A stretch of 64,000 nucleotides of DNA from Shinisaurus crocodilurus (taxonomy: Eukaryota > Chordata > Lepidosauria > Squamata > Shinisauridae). Each line of letters opens with the position of its first letter. Position 1 is the stretch's first letter. Under the pieces are notes generated by a model that worked only from the letters and a program-made list of their open reading frames with translations, did no database searches and was not told where the DNA came from. The stretch is taken from positions 33,941 to 97,940 of the forward strand of contig JAHFWL010001199.1 of NCBI GenBank assembly GCA_021292165.1, in the 5' to 3' direction. Shown here piece after piece: positions 1 through 10,549 of this stretch. Both the position numbers and the translations under genes were made by a program.

Positions 1-52
1 CTTCTTATGTACTGTATAAAAATCAAGAAGCTCTCCATAATACGCCATTATA

Positions 53-128
53 GTCCGATGAAGTGGACTATAGTCCATGAAAGCTTATGCCAGAATGTAT
101 TCGTTAGTTTTTAAGACTCTTTGTTGTA
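53..128 (+). repeat. Short interspersed repeat, 'gaagtgg...aagcttatgcc' type
   Basis: This 76-bp stretch (core aaagcttatgccagaat, then a gttagtttttaagactctttgtt tail) has two diverged relatives in the same orientation at 9217-9303 and 9510-9590. The core looks like a repeat common in amniote genomes, but I cannot name its family. No target-site duplication is visible here. Confidence 0.55.
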
Positions 129-415
129 CACCCATCATCACCTATACTTCTATGACTGAGCATCTGACTACTGTTCAGCCTGGGTTGTCTTGGGATCACC
201 ATTGGATATATCAGCTCCAGGCAGATGGCTACCCCAATCTGGAATTTGTGACTAAAGGCCTGTAGACCAGAGCATGGCCTGTGCCCACTGTGAGTTTCCA
301 AGGGTCTGTGTCCCATCAGGAAGTGAGACCTGTGTTGTACCTCTTACTCTGAAATAAGGTAAATACACTGGCTTTGACTCTTATTTCTCCCTCTTTCTCC
401 TGAAATTAATCTAAA

Positions 416-538
416 GGCGCAATCCTATGCATGTTTAGACAGAAAAAAGGCCTACAACTCCCAGCATAGCCCAGCCAGCATGACTGGCTGGCGCATGCTG
501 GGAGTTGTAGGCCAGAAACATCTGGTTGGAGAACACTG
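416..538. repeat. Composite hairpin repeat (two MITE families joined)
   Basis: The left part (416-448) is the gcgcaatcctatgcatgttt terminus also seen at 58709 and in inverted form at 9660. It runs into a hairpin: left arm 449-477, loop 478-484, right arm 485-513, with 26 of 29 bases paired. The right part (514-538) ends tggttggagaacactg, the terminus of the hAT-like hairpin family at 56610 and 58148. The shared palindrome 'ctacaactcccagcatgcc' appears to be the joining point. Confidence 0.6.
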
Positions 539-1309
539 TGCTAGGGGTTGGTAGCCTAGCCAAGGATTCTTCTCTTCGGTGAAATATTTCGTGGTAAAAT
601 AAAACAGGCATGGGTTACTCCTGATCATTGTACTAGAGTTACTTTCCCTGTTTGTTGAGGTACAGCACATGATCTGCTATGTGCGCGTCACGCCTCTGCA
701 AATTCACACATGTGAATGAGGACATGTGGTAACAATATCTGAATTATCTCACAAGAACAAACATCTGTCACAGAAGCCTGGCTGATACTTTACATGACTG
801 GCATCCCTTGCCAAGCTCGGTTAGTCACATAGAATCATAGAGTTTCCCCCTCTATACCACTATGCATGGGCCAAGGAAAATGTGGAGAAGGGTCCTGAAA
901 AGGCTGCAGGATGGCTTACGAAATGAGGGTTGGAAGTTGGGAAAGGGAGGAATGAGAAAGAAAGAAATCTGGGGGGGGAAGAATGTGTAGAGAGAACGTG
1001 CACATGCCCAAGAGCTACAGAACTGCACAATCAAACTTTTATTGGAATTAACCAAGCAGTGTTTGGGCTACAGGTTTCTCATCCATGCTGAGTGCTACCT
1101 TCTCTTGTTTACAGACAATTATCCTTGAGTAAGAGATTGCTAATCTAGATCAGGCAAATTAGGAAAAGGAGAACAGAAAAAAAATGCTCGTGACTCAATT
1201 CCCATGACAGTAAACCAGATAAACTGTGGTGAGGAGGCCAGAGTACACAGGTGGGAGCAGGGAGAGAATTAGTGCAGAACATCCTGAACTTGAAAGCAGG
1301 CCTCCTTTA

Positions 1310-1745
1310 TTTATTATATTATTATTTATTTATTATATTTATGAATCGCCCATCTGGCCAGACATCCGGCCCCTCTGAGCGATGTACAATCCAAGAAAAA
1401 TACAGGGGGGGGGGGGGACACACAGTATAAAACACAATTAAAAACAGTACAAAACTTAAAAATCCTAATCCACCCCATATTCCTGCCTGAAAAGCCATGT
1501 TTTTAATGCATGGCGGAAGCTAATCAAGGAAGGGGCATGGCGGAGGTCACTGGGGAGAGAGTTCCATAAATTGGGGGCTGCCACAGAAAAGGCCCTCCTC
1601 CTAGTCCCCACCAGCCTGGTTTCTCTGGCTGATGGGACAGGGAGAAGGCCATCCGCGGCAGATCTTGTTGAGCGGCCTACTTGATGTTGCTGGAGGCGCT
1701 TATCTGTTGAAAGCTGTGTGAGTAGATTTAATATCGATAACACAC
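1310..1745 (-). mobile_element. L2/CR1-group LINE, 3' end fragment
   Basis: Reading 1743-1465 on the minus strand gives the last ~90 codons of an L2-group ORF2 (LQQHQVGRSTRSAADGLL, then RRAFSVAAPNLWNSLPSDLR, ending FRQEYGVD-stop). The 53.4-54.1 kb copy has almost the same residues and the same stop position. Positions 1312-1464 are the 3' UTR, ending in the gatgggcgattaataaatg-like tail. The element is 5'-truncated. Confidence 0.88.
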
Positions 1746-1884
1746 ATTTTAATTTTCCTAAATTAAAAAAAGTGCCTCGTACCTGTCAGTTATCCCAATG
1801 CCTTTGCACTCATTGGCCAGAACATTAGAACATTTCCTTCTTTTGTGAACAATTGGGTATAATCCTGCCTGAACATCGCAGTGG

Positions 1885-2170
1885 GGAAGAATAATAGAAT
1901 AGTAGAGTTGGAAGGGGCCTATAAGGCCATTGAGTCCAAAGCTCTGCTCAATGCAGGAATCCAAGTCAAAGCTTCCCTGACAGGTAGTTGTCTAGCTGCA
2001 CCTAGAATGCCTCCAGTGTGGGAGAGCCCACACGACCTCCCTAGGTAGATGGCTCTATTGTCGTATTACTGTAACACTCAGGAATTTTTTCCTGATGTCC
2101 AGGCGAAATCTGGCTTCCTATAACTTGAACCCATTATTCCGTGTCCTGCACTCGGAGGGTTGAGGCGCTC
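1885..2170 (-). mobile_element. CR1 LINE fragment, antisense
   Basis: The plus strand reads as antisense CR1 3' region: tagagttggaaggggcct, 'gctctgctcaatgcaggaat', then a stretch about 'nggaattttttcctgatgtc' and 'gaacccattattccgtgtcc'. This order is typical of the antisense CR1 3' portion in sauropsids, and the same order recurs at 12500-12960. No open frame remains. Confidence 0.7.
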
Positions 2171-2591
2171 AGTCGTCTGTCCAGGTGTTAACTGTTGATG
2201 GGAAACGTCAAGGCCTTCTTGTCATTCTTTATCATTAAACTGGACTTGGACTGGATGGCCCTTCCAATCAGAGGCAGTATTAGGGGGAGGCCCACCAGGG
2301 CTGGGGCCCCTAATCTTTCATTTGGAGCCCCGAATCTCTGGGAGGCCCTCTGCCCCACCACCCTGCTGTCCATGAGCACTTGCTGAAAGAAAGGTACAGG
2401 GGCCCTGATGATCTCTGTTGCATCTGATCCCCCTGGATGAGCTGGCTTTTTGCCCACATGTGCTTCACCTCCTGCTGCCCCCCACCCCGATCTTTCTGCC
2501 TGAGGTTTTTTTCTGAAATCAAATGCCCTCTTCTCCCCTGTCCATGCATCCCTTTTAACAAATAGGGCTGTCCTTAGGAGACACAGTTCTT

Positions 2592-2619
2592 TACACACAC
2601 ACACACACACACACACACA
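2592..2619. repeat. (AC)n microsatellite
   Basis: Uninterrupted AC dinucleotide repeat of about 14 units. Confidence 0.97.
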
Positions 2620-2927
2620 GAGATATTTTAGAGCATATGTAAATTAGCATAAGCAAATTTGTGCATTATTTTTTTTCCTGTGGGCCTGAGCCCTGGAATT
2701 TTTGGCACTTAGCACCACCACTGCTTAAAATAGAGGACACCATCAAATACAGGACTGTCCTCTATAAAGTATTGCACCTGACCCCCCCCCCCCTAGAAGG
2801 GATGATTTACTAATCGATATCTAACACCCAGTATTTTATCACTTGATGATTTTGTCACTTGTATGGGTGAATAGCTTCCTGTGAAAGCTGCTGTATTTGA
2901 GAAGATGCAAAAGGATATTAAAGTTCC

Positions 2928-2928
<1 letters not shown>

Positions 2929-2960
<32 letters not shown>

Positions 2961-2992
2961 AATCATATATCTATCTATCTATCTATATATAG
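2929..2992. repeat. (TATC)n microsatellite
   Basis: About 15 TATC units with one interruption (aatcatatat), running into tatata. It lies 35 bp left of a (CA)n tract. Confidence 0.97.
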
Positions 2993-3025
2993 ATATATCC
3001 ATTTCATATGTATTCATCGATCGAT

Positions 3026-3057
3026 ACACACACACACACATACACACACACACACAC
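3026..3057. repeat. (CA)n microsatellite at a MITE border
   Basis: CA repeat with one TA interruption. Its right end is the target in which the 3058-3785 element sits: CA-type sequence resumes at 3786 (gcacacacatac). Confidence 0.95.
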
Positions 3058-3785
3058 CAGGGATGTTGAAGAGTCCTTGGTTTCGAGTCACGAGTCGAGT
3101 CACGAGTCTTTGGACCCGAGAGTCTCAAGTCCGAGTCTGAGTCCTTGGTCCAAAATGGTGACTCACGAGTCACAAGTCACTCCCAAAGCTGACTCCACAA
3201 GTCCCTATTAAAATCAATGGGGGGTTTTCCCAACAAAATAAGGCTATTTCAGATGTGTGGCTTAAATTTTTATTTATTTATTTATTACATTTATTAATCG
3301 CCCATCTGGCCGGCCACCAGTGTGCCTTTTTATTTCAAAACTCTGAAACTGATTTTGGCAAGAACAGACCAGGCAGACAAACCCAAAATAACTAGACAGG
3401 CAGAGGAGGCAGGGAACCCCAAAACAGGCAGGTTCCAAATTGCCTTTGTCTTGGACAATTCAAACTGTGGAACAGGTTAAGAAGAGACCAGGCAGGCAGA
3501 GGAGGCTGGGAACCCCAAACAGGCAGGCAGAGGCAGCCAAACCCAAAATGTCTGAAAGGTTGCATTTTAGGGAAATGATTTTAAAAAATAAACTTGCTGT
3601 ACTTCCCAAAACCTATCCATGTTGCATTTGAGGAACACGATTTTGGAACACGAGTCCTTGGTCTCGAGTCCTGAGTCGAGTCTCGAGTCCCATTAAAAAT
3701 ATTGGGACTCAAGTCTGACTCGAGTCAGAGGGGGGACTCTGTCCGACTCACGAGTTGAGTCCTGGAGTCCGAGTCCCCATCCCTG
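3058..3785. mobile_element. hAT-like MITE with GAGTC-rich subterminal repeats
   Basis: The ends are inverted: cagggatgttgaagagtcc on the left and, read inward from the right, cagggatggggactcggac. Flanking 8-mers acacacac and gcacacac match at 7 of 8, but the CA-rich target makes this weak. About 120 bp inside each end is packed with gagtc/cgagtc motifs, like transposase-binding subterminal arrays in hAT elements. The middle holds a short L2 tail and repeated caggcagaggagg motifs. No transposase frame is present. Confidence 0.72.
3270..3320 (-). mobile_element. Orphan L2 3' tail inside the MITE
   Basis: The segment tttattacatttattaatcg followed by cccatctggccggccacc is the reverse complement of the L2 3' end seen complete at 54030-54085. 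Only about 50 bp is present, so it is either a very short 5'-truncated insertion or captured DNA. Confidence 0.65.
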
Positions 3786-5502
3786 GCACACACATACAAA
3801 TCCTTGTATACATATAATTTCTCCTCCCCCCTTCTCCTCTTCTTTCCCCTGTCTAAATTTGCATAGGGTTCACCCTAAGTGACATATGCCTTTTGTGCTG
3901 GGACATGGGAGATTCTCTGCCAGGGTTCCGAGATTCTGCAAAGCAGAGTCTGCAAACCTGTACCCACCGGTCTTCTGCTGATGGGATGGTGAGAAGAAGG
4001 AGTATTGGGAGGCCGGGTGACAGAAGTGGAGAAAGATGTGTCTGATAAAAAGATTAGAAGTGGATCCCATGTTTCAGGTTGGGAGTAAAGGCAGGAAATG
4101 TTGAAGGGATTTTGTTCTAAACTGTGTTACAACAACACAACGAGGAAGGTTGCTGCAAAAGAAAGAAAGAAAAAGATTGCTCTCTCCCTTATATTCTCTT
4201 TCTCCTAAGCAGGAATCCTGGCACCTGGTTTCTAGAAAGGGAAGTGTTTGTGTGAACACAAAATATATGCACTCATTTTATTCTTCTCAATGATGAAGGA
4301 AGTTTGCATAGCGTATGTTTCAAAGCATTCTTCCTGGACCCACCCACCCACCCCAGGGCTGGGCTTTGGTACTAAAAATAGGTTCTGGGGCTGAACTCTG
4401 GTGAGTCCTGAAAAATGAAATCTTGACCAGCTGTGCAATTTGAAAGACAAAGAGACACTGCCTCCCATTATAGCTTTAAAGCAAGGGGGGCACATTTCTT
4501 CAGGATTGTAAAGCAAATATTGAATAGGAGAATGCATCCGTATATATTTATGTGGAAGACCAGCAACTGGGTCTTCTGCGTGAGTTTGGCACTCAATGGG
4601 TTAACCAGCACTGAGATACAGCCCATTAAAGCAAGTGTAAGCGATCTAAATTCATACACGGCTTAAAGGAAGCACAGGAGCCTATTTGCATCAAAGAATA
4701 GACGCTTTATTTACTACAGGTTAAATGGAGCGGAACTAATAGACTTCTAGGAATACTATAACATCAACAAGACCTGATCGTGACCTCAGGTTTATGAATG
4801 AACTGGTTCCCAGGCTAGCGTACTGCAGTAAACGTACCTTAGACCAGAGACTTTACACCGTGCAGCTTCTAGCCTGACTCCGAGCCCGCCGGCTCAGGGA
4901 AGAGAACTACTTGACCCAGCCGGAGCTGGACTTGGATGTTGTCAGCTCACCCGTGTTCCCAACAACCCTCTTCGGATGGGTAGTAGAGGGGTTTTCTACC
5001 CTGTCCCTCTCACTCTCCCACCCCTCGCCGGTCAGGTGGGCTTATTCCTGCCCGGGAAAGGTGACATGTTGCAGTTACAGGGTTTCTTCAGGGGATACTT
5101 TGCAGCTCTTTGAGACTGCCTTTTACCTCCGGGTGATCCATGAGTCTCCTTGTGGATTCAGGTGATGTTCCCTATTGTGTGCCTGTCTGGCCAAAACTGG
5201 TATCTCCGGTTTTCCCCCTGGTGGGGATTATGCAGACAGGGGTTGCCAGGGAAACTACGTGGGGTCGTTAGGGGGAAACTATGTCGGGGTTCATGTCACT
5301 GTGAGTGTGCAGGCTTTCTCCACAATTTATACATATAAATCATATAAAACTGAGACGGCCCTATCTGTAGTGCCAACCAGCCTAATAGCTCTTGAGAGTG
5401 TGCCAGAGACTAGGACCTCTGGTGCTGATCTTAATGTTTGGGCAGGCTTATGCAGGTGCAGGTGATCCTTCAGATATTGTGATCCCAAACCATTTTTACA
5501 AA
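3786..5502. other. Unassigned stretch with one LTR-like patch
   Basis: No frame here looks coding. At 4700-4715 the minus strand carries AATAAA (plus: tttatt at 4706-4711) followed by T/G-rich sequence, similar to several LTR-like patches elsewhere in the window, but I can define no termini. The 4080-4260 and 4430-4660 frames are short and repeat-like. Confidence 0.5.
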
Positions 5503-5731
5503 TTTATTATTACATTTATATCCTGCCTTTCCCCCTCCTGCAAGGAATCCAAGATGATTTACATGGTCCTCCTCATCTCCATCTTATCCTCACAACAACC
5601 CTGTGAGGGTAGGTTAGGCTGAGAGTCAGTGACTGGCCCAAAGTTGCCCAGTGAGTTTCATGGCCAAGTGGGGACTAGAACCCGGGTCTCCCAAGTCCCA
5701 GTCCAACACTCTCACCACTACGCCACACTGG
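5503..5731 (-). mobile_element. tRNA-derived SINE (Sauria-SINE-like)
   Basis: On the minus strand the head reads ccagtgtggcgtagtggtga with an A-box-like motif (5706-5719) and a B box ggttctagtcc (plus 5672-5682). The body ends 'ccttgcaggagggggaaagg' and a tail of atataaatgtaataataaa. Related copies lie at 24273-24530 and 41770-42012, with partial ones at 17005-17152 and 48309-48392. The Pol III boxes and BovB-like tail fit Sauria SINEs. Confidence 0.85.
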
Positions 5732-5739
5732 ATCTCTCC

Positions 5740-6102
5740 CCACAGTTCGGGCTTTAAAGGCCAAAACCAGCAGCTTGAATTGGGCCCGGAAACTAACAGG
5801 CAGCCAAGATAAACAATACAAAATAGGAGTAATGTGATCGGAGCACATAGCTCCCACAAGCATTCTAGCTGCCTCCTTCTTCTGTAGCAATTGCAGTTTC
5901 CAAATCTTCAAGGACAGCCCCACATAGAGTGCATTGTAGTAATCTAATCTGCAATTTGTGTTAGTGTGTTAGTGTGGCAGCTTTCTCTAGATGGGGCCGC
6001 AGCTGCCAACTCACTTAAACAGGTAAAAAGCATTCCTGGCACTTCTCCCAGTGGTTTCATGCAGATGTTGAAAAGCATGGGGGACAAGACGGAACCCTAA
6101 GG
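5740..6102 (-). mobile_element. L2-group LINE, 3' part, antisense (first segment)
   Basis: Minus-strand translation of about 5955-5745 gives the L2 C-terminal motif order: YNALYVGL, KLQLLQKKEAARMLVGA, DHITPILY, then SFRAQFKLLVLAFKA. It has at least one frameshift around 5810. Positions 5990-6100 resemble the antisense L2 3' UTR (gaaaagcatgggggacaaga). The element stops at 6102, where another transposon is inserted, and resumes at 7669. Confidence 0.75.
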
Positions 6103-7668
6103 CAGGGATTCCCAACCTTTTTGGACTCGTGTCGTGAGCACATTAGGGGATTTGAGAAACTGCTGTGGGCACCACCACAAAATGCCTAATCGGTGGATCG
6201 CCACTTTGGCATCTACCTGCCGCATCTATGCATCTTAGGCCGAGTCTTATGCAGCAAAAACTTTTGTTTCATATCTATTGGACGCCACAACATCTCTTTA
6301 ATAAGGGATTGCCTAATTCAGCTAATTGCCGGCGGTGCAATACAGCTAATGCTCCTTTTAAACATATTTTTTGGCAATGTCCAGTTGTTGCTTTTTTGGG
6401 GGAAGAGGAGGTACAGATATATTTTGTAGTGGAACAATTTTTAACATTCACTGATGTACATGCTCTTTTAAATTATTTTACCTGCTTCATGGAAATTAAC
6501 AAATGGAAGGGGAAATGGATTCTCTGCACCCTTTCGACAGGTAAAAGATTGATATTTCAAAATTGGAAGGATAAAAACACTCACCTCCTGTGCTGCAATG
6601 GACTGAGGACCTTACAATGCTTTCGATCTATGAACAGCTGGCATACAGATGCCAACTTCAAATGGATACTTATTTGGATATTTGTGTGAAGAACTCCCAC
6701 CGGTTCTCTTACCCCAAGGCAAAGGGAGCGGGGCAACCAATTCTTCCCCTTCTCTCTGATTGCCTTGAGGCCCAGCAATTACAGAGCTTCTGCCCTTGGC
6801 CAAGGTACTGGATTTAGCACTGAATCAATAGAGAAAACTGCTCACACCCTTGAGGATTAAAACAAGGTACCGGTAAATTTATTAGGATTAAAAGGGAATA
6901 GGTAAAATAGGAGGTGGGAAATGGGAAGAGAGGGAACAAACACAGAGGTACTTTGATACACACAGCAGAGCTACCAAAACAACAAAGCTACTTCACCTAC
7001 GCATACCCAGGCCAGTCCACTCCGCCAGGGGGTCGATCTCCACAGGGCCCTGCCTTGACAGCAGCCCTTTGCAGTACCGGGCTAAAAGAGAAGACCTGTC
7101 TCTGAATGAACGTTCCTATATCCCCCCACCCCAGACTATGGCCTGATCATCTCTGGCCAATCTGGGGCACTCTGGCCATGCCCAGTTACCTCATTGCCCA
7201 AGATCTCACCTAATGGGTTTCAGCTGTAAATCTCTCTTGCCCTCTTGATGAGCCCCAGTTTTAAATTCCTCTTGCACTCCTGGACAAATGGCCCTGAGGG
7301 CGAGGCGCGGTAACTCCCCAAGATAAGGGAAAGAACCATCTGGCCCATGGAGTATGGTACAACTACTTCTACTAGGAAAATTATTTCTACAGTCAGCTTA
7401 CTATTTACACTGGCCTCTCAAAAGAAAGAGCAGGCCTCCCAGCTTTTCTTCACAATTTGGTCCACTTTTGTTGAAGCCTATGTATAATTGCTAGAAAGTT
7501 GTATGCATTTCATACAAATCCATGTACATATATTTAAAAACAAAACAAAACAGGAAAATTTATTTTTTTTAAAAAAATAATAAAATTAGTGTGCCCACAA
7601 CCTCACGTTGGGGACCCCTTCCTGAGCACAATTGGCGGTGCCCGTGGGGACAACATTGGGGTATCCTG
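6103..7668. mobile_element. hAT-like element inserted in L2
   Basis: It splits an antisense L2 3' UTR. The 8 bp on either side are ccctaagg (6095-6102) and ccctacgg (7669-7676), 7 of 8 identical. The termini are roughly inverted: cagggattcccaacc on the left, and caggataccccaatg read inward from the right. An L1-type relic lies inside. No hAT transposase frame is seen, so it is probably a non-autonomous element that took a later insertion. The right terminus is less certain than the left. Confidence 0.6.
6195..6692 (+). pseudogene. L1-type ORF2 C-terminal relic (zf-RVT-like)
   Basis: One frame of about 165 codons contains ANCRRCNTANAPFKHIFWQC followed by PVVAF. This is the CxxC...HxxxxC pattern of the zinc-binding region downstream of the reverse transcriptase in L1/Tx1-type LINEs. 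Weakly hydrophobic and helical sequence follows (NWKDKNTHLL), as in that family's C-terminus. No reverse-transcriptase core is present, so this is a 5'-truncated copy. It sits inside the 6103-7668 element. Confidence 0.65.
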
Positions 7669-7860
7669 CCCTACGGTATCCCAAATGTCAGTGGCCAAGG
7701 GATGGAACAAAAGTCTCCCACCACCACCTTCTCTGGGTCCGTTCCCCCAGGAAAGGCTAGAGCCACTGCAACACCTTGCCTCCCCAAGTCCCATCCAGAA
7801 TGATGCCATGGTCAATGGCATTGTGAGAAGCTTAATGGGTATTGCAACTGAGCTTATTTA
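7669..7860 (-). mobile_element. L2-group LINE 3' UTR, antisense (second segment)
   Basis: The sequence gtcagtggccaagggatgga, 'ccaccaccttctctgggtcc' and agaatgatgccatggtcaat follows the antisense L2 3' UTR order and continues the piece that broke off at 6102. Confidence 0.62.
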
Positions 7861-8100
7861 AGGCAGAGACAGCTGTATGAATCTGCCATAAGGTTTTTGC
7901 TTATATATAAGACCGCATAGATAGTATAAGATGAGATAGCTAAGAGAACCAAAGATTAGTAGGCCTGATAAAAGGATTTTGGGAAGTGCTTGTTTGGATA
8001 GCAGAGCCATCTTCTGACTTTGAAAAAGAGAGAGGTTTATGGGGGAAAGCTCGTGGTTAATGCACCTTTTTAGATATGTTTCCAGGCCAGCCACAGGGTA
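7861..8100. other. Unassigned sequence
   Basis: No coding frame, repeat boundary or RNA gene can be supported here. It leads into an LTR-like region. Confidence 0.4.
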
Positions 8101-8840
8101 CACAGACAGGGTGGTTATGGAGAAGTTGGGGACTTTTTGAGTTTCTGTGGAATTGACAACGGTGTCAACAATGACATTACCAGATGGAAGGCACTTAGAT
8201 TTAGAGTAAGGGGCTTAGAAGGAGCTAGACCACCTTATAATAAGGTGAATGCCCTCCTGAAAGCAAAGGAAGTTATTTGGCCCATCAGTGATTGGCTAAG
8301 GTGGCTTGTCTCCGAGGAAATGATCCGGGCCAGATAGGGATTGCCTAAGGAGGCTCACCTCACATTTGTCAGGAGCTTGGGGGGTATAAAGCCAGGGAGG
8401 CCAGTGTTGCCCTTGGTCTCATTTTGGTCATAGTTTACCTGCACCAATGTGCCTTCAGGCTTGCGGAGCACTTGGATCCCAGATTGAGCCATGTCCTATT
8501 GGAAGTCTCTTACTTAGGTAAAGTATAGGATAAGCTTAGGCATGGCTTTGTTATTATTGCCTGCAGCATTGTTCCAAAGTGCTTCTCTGGTTTTCTCTGA
8601 TCTTTGTATACCTTTCCCCCTTCCTTACTGTAAATAAACTTCACACCTATTTCAAAGTTTGTGAGCGTGTGTGGGTGTGCTTTATTCCACTTAAGCTTCA
8701 TTACTAAATTCAGAGCCTTCTGTTTTGTCTTGTTACGGTTTAGAGTTATTAGGCTTGGGGCTTGAAATAGAAGGTGTCTGCTTGAACCCTTATCTCTGTG
8801 CCCCAAGTGTCCTAAAAGGTCTGACTCTGAGAGTCCCCTG
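8101..8840 (+). mobile_element. LTR-like region (possible solo LTR)
   Basis: There is a TATA-like ggtataaagcc at about 8390-8400. About 240 bp later comes gtaaataaact (AATAAA near 8634), then a GT-rich stretch, gtttgtgagcgtgtgtgggt. That order (TATA, poly(A) signal, GT-rich) is the U3-R-U5 order of an LTR in plus orientation. I could not find TG...CA ends with a 4-6 bp duplication, so the borders are guesses. A promoter and poly(A) site of another kind is also possible. Confidence 0.4.
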
Positions 8841-9149
8841 ACACAGGTGAAGGGGACGGTGGCAAGTCTACTGGGTAATTTGCTTGCCTACACTGCAGAG
8901 AGTTGGAGGCAAACCCACCATCTCTACACTCCCTTCACTTGCCCCTTTTAAAAATTATTATTTAAAAGTGTGTTTACCTAAAACACAAACAAAAACCTTA
9001 CTCTCCAGGCTAGAATTTCAAGAAGCCATTGACGGGCAGAGGCAGTACTAGAAAGAGAACAGACATCACACAAAAAGAGTGACTGGATGCCAAAGTTACT
9101 GATATCGCTGATGCCAGGCTGTGGAGAAATGCTCTGTATGTAACTGTGT

Positions 9150-9670
9150 GGTTATGTTTTGTAATATTTTTCCGTCTAAACATGCATTGGATTGCACCCT
9201 TAGGTGATCGTGTTATGCATCTTAAGAAGTGAGCTTTGGTCCACATAAGCTTATGCCACATGAAATATGTTACTTTTTAAGGTGTCGTAAGACTCTTTGT
9301 TATTTGTCTTGAATAAGAATAAGAATATTTTATTTACGGTCTACCGACCACACCAATACGTAAAACAATACAAACAAGATACACCACCTCTTAATTATAA
9401 TGTTATTTGTCCTGAATGTATGGCCTGCTGGGGCATGCTGAGAGATGTAGGACTTTTTTCTGTCTAAACATGCATCGGATTGCACCCTTAGGTGATCGTG
9501 TTGTGCATCTTCAGAAGTGAGCTTTGGTCCACATAAGCTTATGCCACATGAAATATGTTACTCTTTAAGGAGTCACTAGACTCCTAGTTATTTGTCCTGA
9601 ATTTATGGCTGACTGGGGCATGCTGGGAGTTGTAGGACTTTTTTCCATCTGGACATGCATAGGATTACAT
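9150..9670 (+). repeat. Duplicated repeat block (two units) with a 100-bp insert
   Basis: Unit 1 (about 9168-9303) and unit 2 (about 9460-9600) share the series aacatgcat(t/c)ggattgcac, ggtgatcgtgtt, 'aagtgagctttggtccacat' and aagcttatgccacatgaaat. Between them is 9304-9405, a different sequence (ttatttacggtctaccgacc) bordered by atttgtc(t/c)t on both sides. Each unit is followed or preceded by the ctgctggggcatgctg hairpin-repeat arm. Confidence 0.75.
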
Positions 9671-9904
9671 GCCCTCCAACATTTCACAGGTGAAAACAGG
9701 GACACACATGTGAATTTGTAAGACGTATGCTTAAGCAACATGAAGGTGTGGTCAAGAGTGCGTGGCCAGGCAACACGAGGGCGTGGCCAACGGTAGAATG
9801 TGAGGGCGCCAGGTTCTTCTTTAAGAATGTGAGGGCACCAGCTTCTTCTTCCTGTTTCTGAACCTGCTTCTGATCAGCTGTTCAGCGGTAGGAAAAGACC
9901 GCAA

Positions 9905-10130
9905 GGCAAAGGGGTGGAGGGGAGAGAAAGAGTGGGGCTAGAGGCTGGGAGTGGAGAGAAACGGCAAGATAAGGGGGTGAGTGGGAGAGAAAGAGCAAGG
10001 CTAGGAAGGGAGAGAAAGGAGAAGGCTGGAGACGGGAAAGAAGAGAAATGGCAAGGGAAGGGCCTGGGAGAGAGAAATATAGAGGCTAGAGCCTAGGAGA
10101 GAAGGGGGAGAGCAAAGGTTTGTGTGGATG
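9905..10130. repeat. Purine-rich degenerate tandem repeat
   Basis: This is almost pure purine on the plus strand, with repeats around ggagagaaagagcaaggcta. It lies upstream of a hAT 3' end at 10345-10533, as the purine-rich repeats at 17287-17746 do in the full-length hAT copy, so it may be the interior of the same element family. The translated frame is low complexity and not credible as a gene. Confidence 0.6.
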
Positions 10131-10344
10131 GAAGAAGACTGAGCAGGCCAGGAAGCAACTTCTTCCATTTCCCCCTCCCTCTCAGCCTCCGGCCTCACTA
10201 TTTCTTCCCACACAGACACACACACCTCTTGACTCTCCAGGCCGTCACAGCCTGGGGGGGCACCAAGAGACATCGGTCACATCGGTGCCAACAGAGGCCA
10301 CTTTGCACACCCCAGGGTTGGGGTGGCCAAATGTCGCTATTTCG

Positions 10345-10533
10345 CAGAAGATATAGGAGGCGGCCTGCGGGATGCCGGGTGACACGTGGCAGGCAGGAGT
10401 GGTCGCTTCACCACCACCCCTGCTCTGGAGCTCTGTTTGAGCTCTGTGCCCCTGGCGACCTATGGCTTGCGTACCAGCAGAGCGGTCCCCGTGTGCCAGC
10501 TGTGGCACACGTGCCATAGGTTCTCCATCACTG
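10345..10533 (+). mobile_element. hAT family copy, one terminal end (third copy)
   Basis: This matches the right 165 bp of the 16442-18453 hAT element: ggaggcggcctg, gggatgccggg, 'ctctggagctctgtttgagc', tgccagctgtggcacacgtg, and the terminus ataggttctccatcactg at 10533. The opposite terminus (cagtgatggcaaacc type) was not found to the left, so this copy is truncated or internally rearranged. Confidence 0.75.
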
Positions 10534-10549
10534 TAATAGGGGGAAGTTA

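Noticed and set aside
2929..3057. Possible CRISPR-like array
   Set aside because: Regular TATC and CA units without spacers are microsatellites; the genome is vertebrate.
5672..5719. Possible tRNA gene (A and B box present)
   Set aside because: No cloverleaf; the boxes belong to a repeated SINE head with a retroposon tail.
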